From contig CAWBZG010000002.1 in assembly GCA_963793245.1 (NCBI GenBank), positions 186,001 through 250,000 on the forward strand: a stretch of 64,000 nucleotides of DNA, given 5' to 3'. The notes beneath the pieces were generated by a model. The model was not told the origin of the DNA, ran no database searches, and saw only the letters and a list, made by a program, of their open reading frames with translations. The position numbers and the translations under genes are program-made. Origin of the DNA: CAXBBB01 sp963793245. Lineage in GTDB: Bacteria; Bacteroidota; Rhodothermia; Rhodothermales; BA12. Position 1 is the stretch's first letter; each line of letters begins with the position of its first letter. Positions 50,647 through 60,797 of this stretch are shown here, one piece after another.

Positions 50647-50658
50647 GACGAGGCCGGT

Positions 50659-51369
50659 CTAATGCGTGCTGAATCCAGTCGGCGTCGTGCCGGACGGAGT
50701 CTGGAGCACGTCGAGAAACGCCGCCGCCGTCTGCTCCAGGTCGTGCGTCCGCTGGTTGATGCGCGTGACCAGGTAGTTGTAGCAGCCCAGCGCGATGATG
50801 CCCGCGATCAGTCCGCCCGCCGTCGTGAGCAGCGCTTCCCAGATGCCGCCCGCCAGCACGCTCGGGTTGACGTTGCCCTGGAGCGCTTGGATCTCTTGAA
50901 ACGCCGTGATCATACCTGTGACCGTGCCCAGGAATCCCAGCATCGGCGCAATCGCCGCGACCGATCCGATCAGGTCGACGCGGGCGTTGAGGCGAAACGC
51001 TTCGGCTTTTCCGGCGGCTTCGAGCGCTTCCTTGATCTCACTCAGCGGACGACCCAAGCGCTCCAATCCGTGGTGCAGCACGCGGGTGACCGGCGTGTCT
51101 TGAGCGGCGCAGAACGCTAGTGCTCCGCGCAGATCGCCGCTCTGAACGTAGGCGCGCACCCGAGCGACGATGGTCTCAGCGTCGACACGCGTTCGTTGGA
51201 GTGCCAGCAGTCGCTCGACAAACAGAGCGACTGCCAGGATCGACAGCAGCACGATAGGCCCCATGATCCACGCGCTACTCAGCGCTACGTCGAGCAGCGA
51301 ATCGGTTTGCGGAGCAGTCGCGGCGGGAAGGGCGACGTTCACCGAGTCGGTGAGGGTTTGAAGCGTCAT
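50659..51369 (-). CDS. ExbB/TolQ family proton channel
   Basis: About 236 residues from ATG at 51369; a GTG at 51381 would overlap the upstream gene by four bases. Three spans are expected: ALSSAWIMGPIVLLSILAVALFVERLLAL near the N-terminus, and two in the C-terminal half (AAIAPMLGFLGTVTGMITAF; LLTTAGGLIAGIIALGCYNYLV). These are the signature regions of the MotA/TolQ/ExbB family. Works with the adjacent ExbD-like protein. Located directly after the HU-SPOR gene. Confidence 0.92.
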   Translation of the reverse strand: MTLQTLTDSVNVALPAATAPQTDSLLDVALSSAWIMGPIVLLSILAVALFVERLLALQRTRVDAETIVARVRAYVQSGDLRGALAFCAAQDTPVTRVLHHGLERLGRPLSEIKEALEAAGKAEAFRLNARVDLIGSVAAIAPMLGFLGTVTGMITAFQEIQALQGNVNPSVLAGGIWEALLTTAGGLIAGIIALGCYNYLVTRINQRTHDLEQTAAAFLDVLQTPSGTTPTGFSTH

Positions 51370-51377
51370 GGACAGGG

Positions 51378-52905
51378 TCACTGGAACGGGAAGGTGAAGG
51401 CGTCCGAGGGCGTCAGGGTGCGCAGGTCGCCTTCGCGAAGTGCGCCGTCACGTGCGGCGATGGCGTCTCGGAGCGTCTCGAATTGCCCCACGCCCACGCG
51501 GTAGAGCTGTCTGCCGCGCGAGGTGCCGACCAGGATCCCCGTTCGGTAGCCGCGCTCGCGGTACGGTGCGGCGAGCGCTTCGGCCTCTGCCGCCGTCGCC
51601 CCGCTGCCGATCACGACTGTGTAGCCCGGCGGCACGCTGACGGGTGTCGAGCCACGCAACGCCGTCTCTGGCTCGTCCGGCACTGCCGCAACCGTGTCGA
51701 TAGGCGCGACAGTTTGGGTTGTGTCGACGGGCGTTTGGGCCAGCGTAGGATCGGGCGTATCCGAGCGCGTGAGCCACCACATCGTTGCTGCGATAGCCAA
51801 CAGCAGCGCCAGCACGAGAATCCCGATCAGCGGCAGGTTGCTCTTTCGGCGCGGCGGCGGAGTGCGTCGGTGTGATACCTCCGGCTCAGGCGGCTGCGGA
51901 GGCGGAATCGTCGCTGCGGCGGTGGGCGGTAAGGCGTGATCGGGCTTGGGAGCGATGCGGGCGATCAGGTCATCGTCCGAAAGCGCATCTTCGGGCGGTG
52001 CGACCGGCTCGTCATCGACCATCGGCTCCTGCTCGGCGACCGGCTCGGGTGCGACAAACGACTCGGGTTCGACTGGGACGAACGGCTCCGGCGTCGGCGC
52101 GGCGTAGACCGGCTCGGGCACGTCGGGTTCAGGAATCGCGATCTCGGGCGGCTCGGATGCTCGTGGCATCTCCGGCTCGGGCGCATCGTCGAACGCAGGA
52201 GAGAACGAGGGCAACTCATCGTCGGGGTACTCGTCATCGTCGAACGGCTGAGGTTCGAACGCGTCCGGCTCGTCGTCGACGAATGCGAAGGGCGAGGCAT
52301 CGTCCGCTTGCTCCGGCTCTTCCATCGGCTCGCTGTCGTCCTGCTCCTCGCGAATCAGGTCGTCGGCCCACTGGTGCGCGTGCGGGTCCAAATCGCGGCT
52401 GGCGTCCCGCAGCGCCGACAGCGTGTCGTCCGTAGCGAAGAGCGGAGGCATGGGCAACTCGCCTAGCGGTCCGGTGACCTCGTCGTCGTAGTCGTCGTCG
52501 GCTTCGTCGTGAGCAGGTGGCTCTGGACGTAGGCGGTTGCGGCGTCGGCTCGGGCGTCGGGGGAGTGGGCGGATCGGGGGCTGGTTCCGGCTCTGGTGAG
52601 GGAGGCGCAGGCGGCTCTGGCTCGGCGCTGGGAGAGGGCGCAGGTGGCTCCGGCTCCGGCGGCATCTTGGCACCGTGCATCGGCAGGGGGCGCAGGTCGG
52701 CGTAGACGTGGTTGACGATCAGGGCGAGAGAGTCGTCGGGTTGGAAGGCGAGGCTGCCCCCGCGCTGCTCAAACGTACCCAACCCAGCGATCTCGACCGG
52801 ACCGATCTCTGTCTGCTCGCGCACGCGTTGCGCGAAGTCGAGGAGCATGGCGCGGGCTTCGTCTTCGGAAACCCCGAGCGCGTCGGCGAAAGCGGCAGTC
52901 AGCAT
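51378..52905 (-). CDS. HU-SPOR fusion: N-terminal HU-like domain, one membrane span, C-terminal SPOR domain (frameshifted)
   Basis: About 508 residues when joined. Residues 1-75 form an HU/IHF-superfamily domain of the CCDC81-like type (AFADALGVSEDEARAMLLDF, VEIAGLGTFEQRGGSLAFQPDD). A long proline- and acid-rich linker follows. Then comes a single span (LPLIGILVLALLLAIAATMWWL) preceded by RKS, placing the N-terminus inside. The C-terminal SPOR domain (YTVVIGSGATAAEAEALAAPYRERGYRTG, LYRVGVGQF) should bind septal peptidoglycan. One frame break lies near 52515-52530, in the Pro-rich linker. HU-SPOR proteins are known from Bacteroidota; the link to DNA is inferred. Confidence 0.82.
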
Positions 52906-52906
52906 G

Positions 52907-53128
52907 TCAGTCGGCGGAAGGTGCTTCGGTGTCGGGGCGGAAGGCGACGCGGATAGCGGGCGGCAGCATCACTGCTCCGTCGGGCGTTTGCTGGACGCGG
53001 CTCGGCGTCTCCTCTCGCACGAACGTCCCCAGGCCGGGCACGCGGACGCGGTCCAAGGCCATCAACTGCTCGGGCAGCAGGTCGCGCAGCGTGCGGGCGA
53101 TCAGGTCGTCGTCGAAGGCTTCGGGCAT
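52907..53128 (-). CDS. Small HU-like domain protein
   Basis: 73 residues from MPEAFDDDLIA at 53128. Its core, ARTLRDLLPEQLMALDRVRVPGLGTFVREETPSRVQQTPDG and AIRVAFRPDTEAP, matches the layout of the HU-like domain of the next gene (a helix, then a GLGTF hairpin, then a closing strand). One base separates its stop from the ATG of the HU-SPOR gene, so the two are translated together. A second HU-like subunit could pair with the first. Confidence 0.72.
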   Translation of the reverse strand: MPEAFDDDLIARTLRDLLPEQLMALDRVRVPGLGTFVREETPSRVQQTPDGAVMLPPAIRVAFRPDTEAPSAD

Positions 53129-53213
53129 GGCGCGAGGGGTAGAGGGAGGCGGCAAAATAGCGTGCGGACGGATCGACCCGGCGAGCGCACGAAAATCGCC
53201 CAGATCGACAGGG

Positions 53214-55004
53214 TTACCAGAGGATCTGCAGGCCGCCTCGCACGGTTGCCGGAGGCTCTTCGTATCCCGCCCAGCGTTCGCGGTAGTCGGTCGGCGCTAG
53301 GTGGTCCAGGTGGAGGACGAAGCCCAGGTACGGCGTCACGCGATACGTCGCGCTCACGTTGAAGTCGATGTAGGCGTCGAGTTGGCGACCTCCGACCGAC
53401 GCGTCGCGCGGTCCGTGCCAGACGCCTTCGGCCCGCAGGCTCCCGCGTGCTCCAGGCAGTCGATACGTGGCAACGGCATAGCCCTGCGCGTCGGCGACGT
53501 GCGGTACGCTCGCGTCGTTCCGGTCGTCGAGACTCGCCTGCTGCCACAATCCCCCGACGCCGACGGTCAAATCGCTGAGGACGACGACTTTCACGTCTGC
53601 GCCTGCCGACACGCGGGTAACGTCGCCGTAGTCCAGCGACAGGCCGCCTTGGGAGAAAATCGAATTGGTAGTCTCGACAGCGAATGCCTGGTCGAGCGTT
53701 TGTGCGTAGCCACCCCATCCGCCGATCTGAAGCGCGCCGAACGTAACGCGTGCACCGCCCCGCGCGTCGATGGGGGACAAGCTGGCGCGGCGATCCTGCT
53801 TGGGTAGCAGGTAGGGCGTCCGCGTCATGACGGCGTCGAGCGCGCCGGTTTCGACCGTCGGCGTGTTGCGCGCGTAGAGTTCAACCGTCGGCGAAGGTCG
53901 GACGCTCAGGTCGGCCCACCCGGTGATGGCGTCGTTGCCCTCGTATCCCGCGTCGGACAGCGTGTAGCCGTGCATCGCCATCAGGCGCGGCCCTACCGTC
54001 AGACGCAGGTAGTCGTTCGCAAACGTCACGTCGATGCCCGTCGACGCATAGCCCAGATTGGCCTGCGTCACGTCCGTCCCAACGCCTGCGACGGCTCCGT
54101 CGACGAGTGCGCGCACCTGCCACTCTTCCCACGCATAGGTCGCGTTCAGCCCCCCGGACAACCGGGCTTCGCGGTCGCGCGTGCGCTCGTCGTCATCGCT
54201 GATGGGGCCGTAGAGTCCGGTGCGGTACTGTGTCTGATCGAAGCGCACGTTACCGCCCAACGCCCACGCTGGAGCCGGATGCAGGCTGCCCGAAGCAAAC
54301 ACGCCGCCGCGCACACCGAGCCGACGAGGGGCACTGCGGGTGGTTATGAAAGCAGTCTCCGACGGGATGGGTATAGCGCTGAACAGACGGTACGAATGGA
54401 AGAAGCCGTCGACGCCCGTCCGGTAGTTGCCGCGTGTGCTGCTGCCTTCGATGCCCACCCTCGCGGTTGCGGCGTCGGCGTCGGCGGTGGGCAGGCTCGC
54501 GTCTGGGCTGTGTCCGTCGGTGCCTTCGTACGCACCCTCGAAAAAGACGCGGGCGGCAGATCCAAGTTGGAGTCCAGTCGTCAGGCTTCCGAAGCGCGTC
54601 AGCAGGCTACCCGCGCCGCCCTCGACACCCCCGCGACGTGCGGGCGGCAGGTCGAGCAGTGCGGTTTGCGGAGCATCCGGGCGTCCCAACGGGCTGGGCG
54701 GAAGCTGGGGCTGCCCGTACGTCGGACGCGTCGGGCGCCGGTCCTCGCCGACGCCTCGCACGCGCGACGGGGGCGCGAACCCGGCCAACGGCAGCCGGGC
54801 GACTGAGGGAAACGAGACGGACAACGCACCCCGGATTTCGACCTCGCGCGGCGAAAGGTCGGGCAGCGTGTCGCCGCGGACCTGAGCGGATGTCGAACCG
54901 GCGAGGCTTCCCGAAAGCAGGAAGAGGCACGTGAGGAGGGAGAGGCGAGCAGTCACAGAGGGGCGACGAACGGAAGGGCGAGAGAGCAGCGGAAGAGTCG
55001 GCAT
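53214..55004 (-). CDS. Outer-membrane beta-barrel protein of unknown function
   Basis: 596 residues from ATG at 55004; longer in-frame extensions overlap the TPR gene and are arginine-rich. After the signal peptide (LLTCLFLLSGSLAGSTSAQ) comes a short proline-rich region (REVEIRGALSVSFPSVARLPLAGF). The rest alternates polar and hydrophobic residues with regular aromatic girdles, ending in a Trp (GGLQILW), all typical of a large outer-membrane barrel. The start overlaps the TPR stop by one base (TGATG), implying coupled translation. I do not recognise a named family. Confidence 0.75.
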   Translation of the reverse strand: MPTLPLLSRPSVRRPSVTARLSLLTCLFLLSGSLAGSTSAQVRGDTLPDLSPREVEIRGALSVSFPSVARLPLAGFAPPSRVRGVGEDRRPTRPTYGQPQLPPSPLGRPDAPQTALLDLPPARRGGVEGGAGSLLTRFGSLTTGLQLGSAARVFFEGAYEGTDGHSPDASLPTADADAATARVGIEGSSTRGNYRTGVDGFFHSYRLFSAIPIPSETAFITTRSAPRRLGVRGGVFASGSLHPAPAWALGGNVRFDQTQYRTGLYGPISDDDERTRDREARLSGGLNATYAWEEWQVRALVDGAVAGVGTDVTQANLGYASTGIDVTFANDYLRLTVGPRLMAMHGYTLSDAGYEGNDAITGWADLSVRPSPTVELYARNTPTVETGALDAVMTRTPYLLPKQDRRASLSPIDARGGARVTFGALQIGGWGGYAQTLDQAFAVETTNSIFSQGGLSLDYGDVTRVSAGADVKVVVLSDLTVGVGGLWQQASLDDRNDASVPHVADAQGYAVATYRLPGARGSLRAEGVWHGPRDASVGGRQLDAYIDFNVSATYRVTPYLGFVLHLDHLAPTDYRERWAGYEEPPATVRGGLQILW

Positions 55005-58000
55005 CACAGGGCGTCGCGTTCGGTTCGGGCGACGGCGGCCCAGGGGGTGTCGGCGTACAACTGAATAGCGCGGTCGTAGGCATCGGCGGCGCGCTGCGTG
55101 CGGCCCAACGATCGGAACGCGCGGGCCTCGGCGACGAGGGATGCGGCAACCCATTCGTTGAATCCAGCCAAGTCGTCCTCGTAGCTGCCCAGTGCGTCGA
55201 GTGCGGCTTGCGGTTGATCATCGGCGATAAGGGCGTCGGCCAGGCGGAAGCGGGCTTCGGCACTGGCTTCCGACGGCGATCCAGCGGCGATTTCTCGGAG
55301 GCGTTCGCGTCCGGCGTCGGGATTTCCAGCCATCAACTCGACGCGTGCCAAGCCTAGGTCGGCGGCTTCGGTCGCGAAGACGGATGCGTCGTCTCGGTCG
55401 CTGACCTGGCCGAACGCGGTTGCGGCAGAGCGGCCGTCGCCCAGCGCGAGGAACGCTCTGGCCCTGACCTACGAGTGCGTCGGTCTGAGCGTCTACGTCG
55501 GAGGGCGCACGCTCGGCGAGTTGGCGGAAGGCCCAGAGCGCGTCGCGCGGGCGTCCGGCGTCGAGGTAGAGGCGGCCCAGGCGTCGGGCGGCGTCGGGCG
55601 CTCGCCTATGCTCGGGCAGGTCGAGAACGGCGCGCAGGGCGCGTGCTCCGTCGTCGGTCTGGCCTTCGTCGGCGTAGAGATCGCCCAGGTAGAAGAGGGC
55701 GTCGCCGCGCTCGGAGGGAGACACGCCTGAGCGTAAAATCGCCTCGAACGCGTTGGCTGCTTGCCTGCGTTCGCCCCGCTGATAGAACCCCTCGGCCTGT
55801 CGAAACCGAACCTGAGCGGCGATGGCGGGAGGCGCGTTGTCGATGAAGGCGCCGATGGCAGCCGCCGCTTCGTCGTCGCGTCCCAGACCGATCAGCGTCG
55901 ACTGCAAACTCGACGCGGCATCGGCGGCGAACGGGCTGGACGGATACTTGGTCAGCACCACGCGGTAGGCGACTTCGGCGGCCTCCAAATCTCCCGCATT
56001 GTAGTAGGCGTCGCCGATGGCGTACTGCGCTTTGGCGGCAATCGGATCGTCTGGATAGGCGCGAATCACGTTGCGATAGGCGGCGACGGCGTCGTTATAG
56101 AGTCCTTCCTGGAAGAAGTAGAAGCCGACGAGAAACGCCGCTTCGTCGCGCCACGGACTCTGGGGAAACTCCTGTGCGAGCCGTTCGAGCGACCGACGTC
56201 CGCGCTCGGGGCGTCCGCCCAGGTTCTGCGCCTGACCGATCTGAAACAGCGCATAATCCCGGCTCAGCGTGCGGACGCGGGCGTAGGCGTTGGCGGCCTC
56301 CAAATAGTTGCGCTGGGCGAAGTAGGAGTCGCCCAACCGCAGGTGCGCTTCGTCGGCGTAGCGGTCGGCGAGTGGGTTCTCGTCGCGGCCAGGATCGTAT
56401 TCGTCGATGAAGCGCTCGAACGCGGCAGCGGCGGGACCGTAGCGGCGCTCGCGGAAGTGGATCCAGCCCCTCACGTATTCGGCGGCGAAGAGGAAGTCGC
56501 CTTGGGGAAAGTCGCGCGCATATGCGTCGATGGCGGACAGGGCGCCTGCGTAGTCTTCCATTTGGAAGCGGGTCTCGCCCAGCCAGAAGAGGGCGTCGCC
56601 GCGCAGATCGCGCGATTGGGCGCGCTCGACCAAGTCGGTAAACGAGCGGGCGGCGGGGGCGTAGGCGCCCGTGCTGTAGAGGAGGTAGGCGCGCTGAAAC
56701 GCGAGGTTGTCGCGCACGTCGGGGGCGGCGCCCTGCTGCCTGCGTCCGGCCCGGTCGAACAGACGTTCGGCGCCGTCCGAATCGCCCAGTGCGAGGCGAG
56801 CATTGGCCCACAGGTCGAGCGCGTCGTCGGTAAAGGCGGTGTCGTCGTAGTCGCGCGTCAGGCGGTCGAATGCGGTCGATGCGTCCTCGAAACGGCCCTG
56901 CGCGTAGGCCAGAACGCCCTGCTCGTAGCGCGCGCGCGGCGCGTCGGGCTGAAGCGGCCACGTGTCGGCGACGCGTCCGTAGGCTCCTGCGGCATCGGTC
57001 GTCTGGCCCGACTCGGCCAACGCGACAGCGTACAGATACGCAGCGCGCGATCCGACGCTATCGCTCTGCGCTTCTTGGGCGCCCAATCCGAGAAACTGTG
57101 CCGCATCGCCCGGCTGCCCCGATTCGAGCAGCGCGCGTCCCATTCCATACAGGCTGCGGGCGTAGTAGCCTCCTCCGGCGAAATCGGCGAGTAGTGTGCG
57201 GTAATGACCGACCGCTTCGTCGTAGCGCTGCTGCCGGTTGTAGCCTTCGGCGAGCAGGAACAGCGTCCGCTCACGCGCGGCACCATTCAGCGTCGACAAG
57301 CGGGGTTCGACGGTTTGCGTCAGCCGCTGCCAGTCGCCCAGTTCGTAGTAGACTTCAGCGAACGCCAGTCCGAGCGATTGGCCGTACGTCGTCTGTGGGT
57401 AGCGCGCGCCCAGCACTTCGAACGTGTTGGCGGCGTCCTGCAACCGCTCCAACCGCACCTGGTGGAACGCCTGAGCGTAGAGGGCCGAAGGCGCCGTCTG
57501 AGCATCGGGAAAACGGTCGGCGGACAGGCGATACAGGTCGAGGGCGCGGTCCTCTTGCCCCTGCTCACGCGCGGCATCGGCCTGGCGATAGAGTGCTTCG
57601 GCGAGCGTTTCGCGCGCCTCGGCGGTCGGCGCGTTGAGGCGGCGCGTGAGCACGTCGAGCGTCTGGTCGGCCAGGGCGAAATCTCCGGCGTCGAAGAAGT
57701 AGCGCGCGGCGGCCAGGCGAGCGCGTGCGGCCTGGGGATGCGTGGGATGCTCGGCCTCGAAACTGGTCAGCAGCCGAACGGCTTGGGCGCTTTGCCCGGC
57801 ACCCAGCAGGCTGACGGCCTCGAACAGCGTCGCTTCGGAAGCCAATGCAGCGCTCGGGTCGATGGAGCGAGCCGACGCAAACGCACGCGCGGCTGCATCG
57901 TAGCGCTGATCGCCGTACAGAGCGAACGCATCGGCATAGGCGCCGGTCATGCGGACGTCGTCGCTGGTAAGGGCGAGCGGGGACGCCATGTGCGACAGAC

Positions 58001-58109
58001 TCGGCGACGGCAGCAAGGCAACCGACGGAGCTTGGGCATAGGCGGGCGTCAGGCCGACGCAGGCTGCAAACAGGAACAGCGAGCGTCGGAGAGACCGGAG
58101 ACTCGGCAC
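55004..58109 (-). CDS. Periplasmic TPR-repeat protein, YbgF/CpoB-like (frameshifted)
   Basis: About 1,035 residues when joined. The best start is GTG at 58109, just before a signal peptide (SLRRSLFLFAACVGLTPAYA); an ATG-like start further upstream at 58199 would add a tail. The body is a long series of TPR units (for example VAAYRNVIRAYPDDPIAAKAQYAIGDAYYNAGD, LEAANAYARVRTLSRDYALFQIGQAQ). One frame break near 55465 is followed by continuing TPR-like sequence (GLARVELMAGNPDAGRERLREI). Proteins like this bind the Tol-Pal or wall-synthesis machinery. Placed first in the operon with the TolQ/R-like pair. Confidence 0.85.
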
Positions 58110-58302
58110 GGGCGAGAGGTCGAAAAGGGGAGAGAGTGGCACAACGCAGGCGGCTGTCGAAACGCGTCCGGCGTGGTGGGTAAATAAGTTGCTACACACC
58201 CAGGCGCAAGCATCTTGCGAGGGGCGAGGCGGATAGGATAGATAACCCGCTCGTCCTATTTGGGGCGTGCGCCCCCTCTCTCCCGAATCTCACCTTTTCG
58301 TC

Positions 58303-58647
58303 ATGAGCAACCGCAATCCCGAGGAACGCTCGGCCGCCCATCCCCCCGTCACGCCCGATCAGCCCGTCGCCCACGCGACTGGCGCCGAGGTCACGCAAGA
58401 GGCCGCGCGTCTGGCTCCCCAAGCCAACGAAACGCCCGTCGGCGTCGACCTCGATGCGCTCGCCAAGGCACAAGAACTGGCAACCGAGTACTACGCGAAA
58501 CTCAGCGATCTGACGGTCTCATTCGGCGAGCAGGTCGGCAGCTACTATGGACGCAGCAGAGAAACGGTCGGCGACAATCCGCTGCCGTCGCTCTCGGGCG
58601 CGTTCGTGGTCGGCGTCGTCGTCGGTGCGATTCTCGGTCGCCGCTAA
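58303..58647 (+). CDS. DUF883/ElaB-like membrane-anchored protein (1 of 3)
   Basis: 114 residues from MSNRNPEE at 58303. A hydrophilic N-terminus and a helix (AKAQELATEYYAKLSDLTVSFGEQV) lead to a C-terminal glycine-rich span (LSGAFVVGVVVGAILGRR). This is the layout of ElaB/YqjD-type proteins, which anchor to the inner membrane by the C-terminal helix and may bind ribosomes. First of three in a row. Confidence 0.65.
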   Translation: MSNRNPEERSAAHPPVTPDQPVAHATGAEVTQEAARLAPQANETPVGVDLDALAKAQELATEYYAKLSDLTVSFGEQVGSYYGRSRETVGDNPLPSLSGAFVVGVVVGAILGRR

Positions 58648-58653
58648 GCCGCC

Positions 58654-58911
58654 ATGACTTCTTCCCCTATCGGTGGCGACGGCTCATCTACTCTCGACGC
58701 GCCGACTCCGCCTGTCCCTCCCATAGCGCCGAAGCGTGCACTGCCACCGACGGCTCCGCTGTCGCACCAACTGCCCGAGCACTCCGCCTTCAAGGATACC
58801 GCCGAAGGCTTGCTCGACCAGGCGCAGGCATGGATGGAGCAGAATCAGACCGTCGCCATGATCGGCGCCTTTGCGCTGGGCACGTTCCTGGGCATCTCGC
58901 TCCGCCGCTAA
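58654..58911 (+). CDS. DUF883/ElaB-like membrane-anchored protein (2 of 3)
   Basis: 85 residues, starting six bases after the previous stop. A proline-rich N-terminus is followed by a short helix (DTAEGLLDQAQAWMEQNQ) and the same kind of C-terminal span (TVAMIGAFALGTFLGISLRR). The W-x-E-N core before the span is shared with the third gene. Confidence 0.65.
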   Translation: MTSSPIGGDGSSTLDAPTPPVPPIAPKRALPPTAPLSHQLPEHSAFKDTAEGLLDQAQAWMEQNQTVAMIGAFALGTFLGISLRR

Positions 58912-58942
58912 CCTCTCTTTACTGTTTATACCTCATACCGAT

Positions 58943-59704
58943 ATGGCAACCGCCAATACCTCCGCTTCCGAAGCGACAGAAACCAAAGCAGAACAAGCCG
59001 AAGCCGTCGCCGCTGACGTCACGGCTCGCCTCGAATCGTTCACTGCTGATCTCTCAGCTACGTTCGACAAGACGCGCGAAGACCTCTCGGGCGTGCTCGA
59101 TAATCTGCGCGCTCAAGCCGCCGAGTTCGATGCTGCTCAAGCTCGTACCCAGGTCAAAACGTGGGTCGAAGACAACCCCGCGATTGCCGTAGCCATCGCA
59201 GTCGGCGGTGGATTGCTCCTGGGGCGTGCCATCGGCTCGGCATTCAGCCCGCCGCCGCCTCCGACCTTCAAGCAGCGCGTCCAGAGCGGCGCGCATCAGG
59301 TCGGGGAGCGCGCGTCTTCGCTGGGCGAGGAGATCTTGAAGAGCGCTGCCGTAGCCGGAGCCGCGATTGCTGCCGGAAGCGCCAAAGCCGCTCACGAAGC
59401 ATCGAAAGGAGCCAGCAAAGCAGGCGAAGTCATCGCCGACTATGCGTCGACTGCGTCGGATCGCGTTTCGCACTTGGCCGACGATGCCTATCAGTCCGTC
59501 GACGAGTTCTCGGGCACGGCGAGCAAGGAGTTCAAGAAGGTGAGCAAAAAGGCACGCAAGCAGGGCAAGCACCTGGCGAACGAAGCCTCTTCCGCCGCCC
59601 ATGTCGGTGCCGAGATGAGCGAACGCGCGATGGCAGCCGCCCGTACCGTCGTTGCGGCGTACGTCGTCAAGAAGATCGGCGACGTGACCGGCATCCTTCG
59701 CTGA
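58943..59704 (+). CDS. DUF883/ElaB-like protein with long cytoplasmic helical tail (3 of 3)
   Basis: 253 residues from MATANTSASE at 58943. An N-terminal charged helix (AEAVAADVTARLESFTADLSATFDKTREDL) precedes the shared motif VKTWVEDNPAIAVAIAVGGGLLLGRAIG, here in the middle. After it comes a long Lys/Ala-rich helical part (KEFKKVSKKARKQGKHLANEASSAAHVG) unlike the first two. It is the most complete of the trio. The span is a glycine zipper. Function unknown; a terminator follows. Confidence 0.62.
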   Translation: MATANTSASEATETKAEQAEAVAADVTARLESFTADLSATFDKTREDLSGVLDNLRAQAAEFDAAQARTQVKTWVEDNPAIAVAIAVGGGLLLGRAIGSAFSPPPPPTFKQRVQSGAHQVGERASSLGEEILKSAAVAGAAIAAGSAKAAHEASKGASKAGEVIADYASTASDRVSHLADDAYQSVDEFSGTASKEFKKVSKKARKQGKHLANEASSAAHVGAEMSERAMAAARTVVAAYVVKKIGDVTGILR

Positions 59705-59748
59705 GTGCAGACTCGACACCGAATCGGTGCTGACTCCGCCTGATCTAC

Positions 59749-59792
59749 ACGGCCCCTTGCTCTCTCTGGAGGGTGAGGGGCCGTACCTTTTT
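59749..59792 (+). terminator. Rho-independent terminator after the DUF883-like trio
   Basis: A 9-bp stem ACGGCCCCT (59749-59757) with AGGGGCCGT (59776-59784), followed by five T residues (59788-59792). Ends the transcript of the three small genes. Confidence 0.8.
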
Positions 59793-59845
59793 CGGCTGTG
59801 CCCCTTCGGTACGCTTCACGTCCGCGCCTTCTCAACTCCCTTGCC

Positions 59846-60797
59846 ATGAGCGTCCTCGCCGTAGGAACCGTAGCGTTCGATACCATCGAAACCCCGTTTC
59901 AAGCACCTCAGCGCGTGCTCGGCGGTAGCGCCTCCTACATCACGCTCTCGGCGCGCTACTTCGCTCAGGACGTGCGGCTCGTCGGCGTCGTAGGCGGCGA
60001 CTTTCCGGACGACTACCGGGCTACGCTGGCCCACGCAGGGGTTGATCTGGAAGGACTCGAAGTGCAACCCGAAGGCAAGACGTTCGCGTGGGAAGGGCGC
60101 TACCACTACGATATGAACATGCGCGACACGCTGGCGACGCACCTCAACGTGCTGGCGACGTTCGAGCCGAAGCTGCCCGTCCGCTACCGCGATGCCGACA
60201 TCGTCTGTCTGGGCAACCTCGATCCGAGCGTGCAACTCCAGGTGCTCGACCAACTCGACTCGCCACGCTTGACGATCCTCGATACGATGAACTTCTGGAT
60301 CGAGCACACGCCGGACACGCTGCGCGAAGTGCTCAAAAAGGTCGACGTGCTCGCCGCCAACGATGCCGAAGTCCGCGAACTCGCCGGAGAGCCGAACCTG
60401 ATCACGGCAGCGCGTAAAGTGCGCGCGATGGGACCGCAGACGCTCGTCGTCACCAAGGGCGAGCACGGCGCGCTACTGCTGCACGACGAGCAGATTTTTG
60501 TCGCCCCCGCGCTTCCCATCGAAGACATCCAAGACCCCACCGGCGCCGGAGATACGTTCCTTGGCGGCTTTGCAGGTTACCTCGACTGGGCAGGGCGACG
60601 TGACGCTCGACACGATCAAGTCTGCCGTCGTCTACGGCAGCGTGATGGCCTCGCACTGCGTCGAAGCATTCGGCCCGGCCCGCCTAGCCGACTTGGACGA
60701 CAATGCCATCCGCGAGCGCGCTCGTGCGTTCCGCGACCTGAGCGCCGTCCCCGACCACGTCTCGGACACGCTCTTTCGGAGAGGGGTAATGGCCTGA
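59846..60797 (+). CDS. PfkB family sugar kinase (frameshifted)
   Basis: About 317 residues when joined, starting MSVLAVGTVAFDTIETP at 59846. The N-terminal G-G-S motif is in VLGGSASYITLSARYF, and the second signature, with the catalytic Asp, is DPTGAGDTFLGGF. The frame breaks near 60575-60590; sequence typical of the family's end (TIKSAVVYGSVMASHCVEAFG) continues in the next frame. PfkB kinases phosphorylate sugars or nucleosides with ATP; the substrate is not evident. Confidence 0.87.

Noticed and set aside
55761..57194. 477-codon plus-strand reading frame opposite the TPR gene
   Set aside because: Antisense to clear TPR repeats; no motifs of its own.
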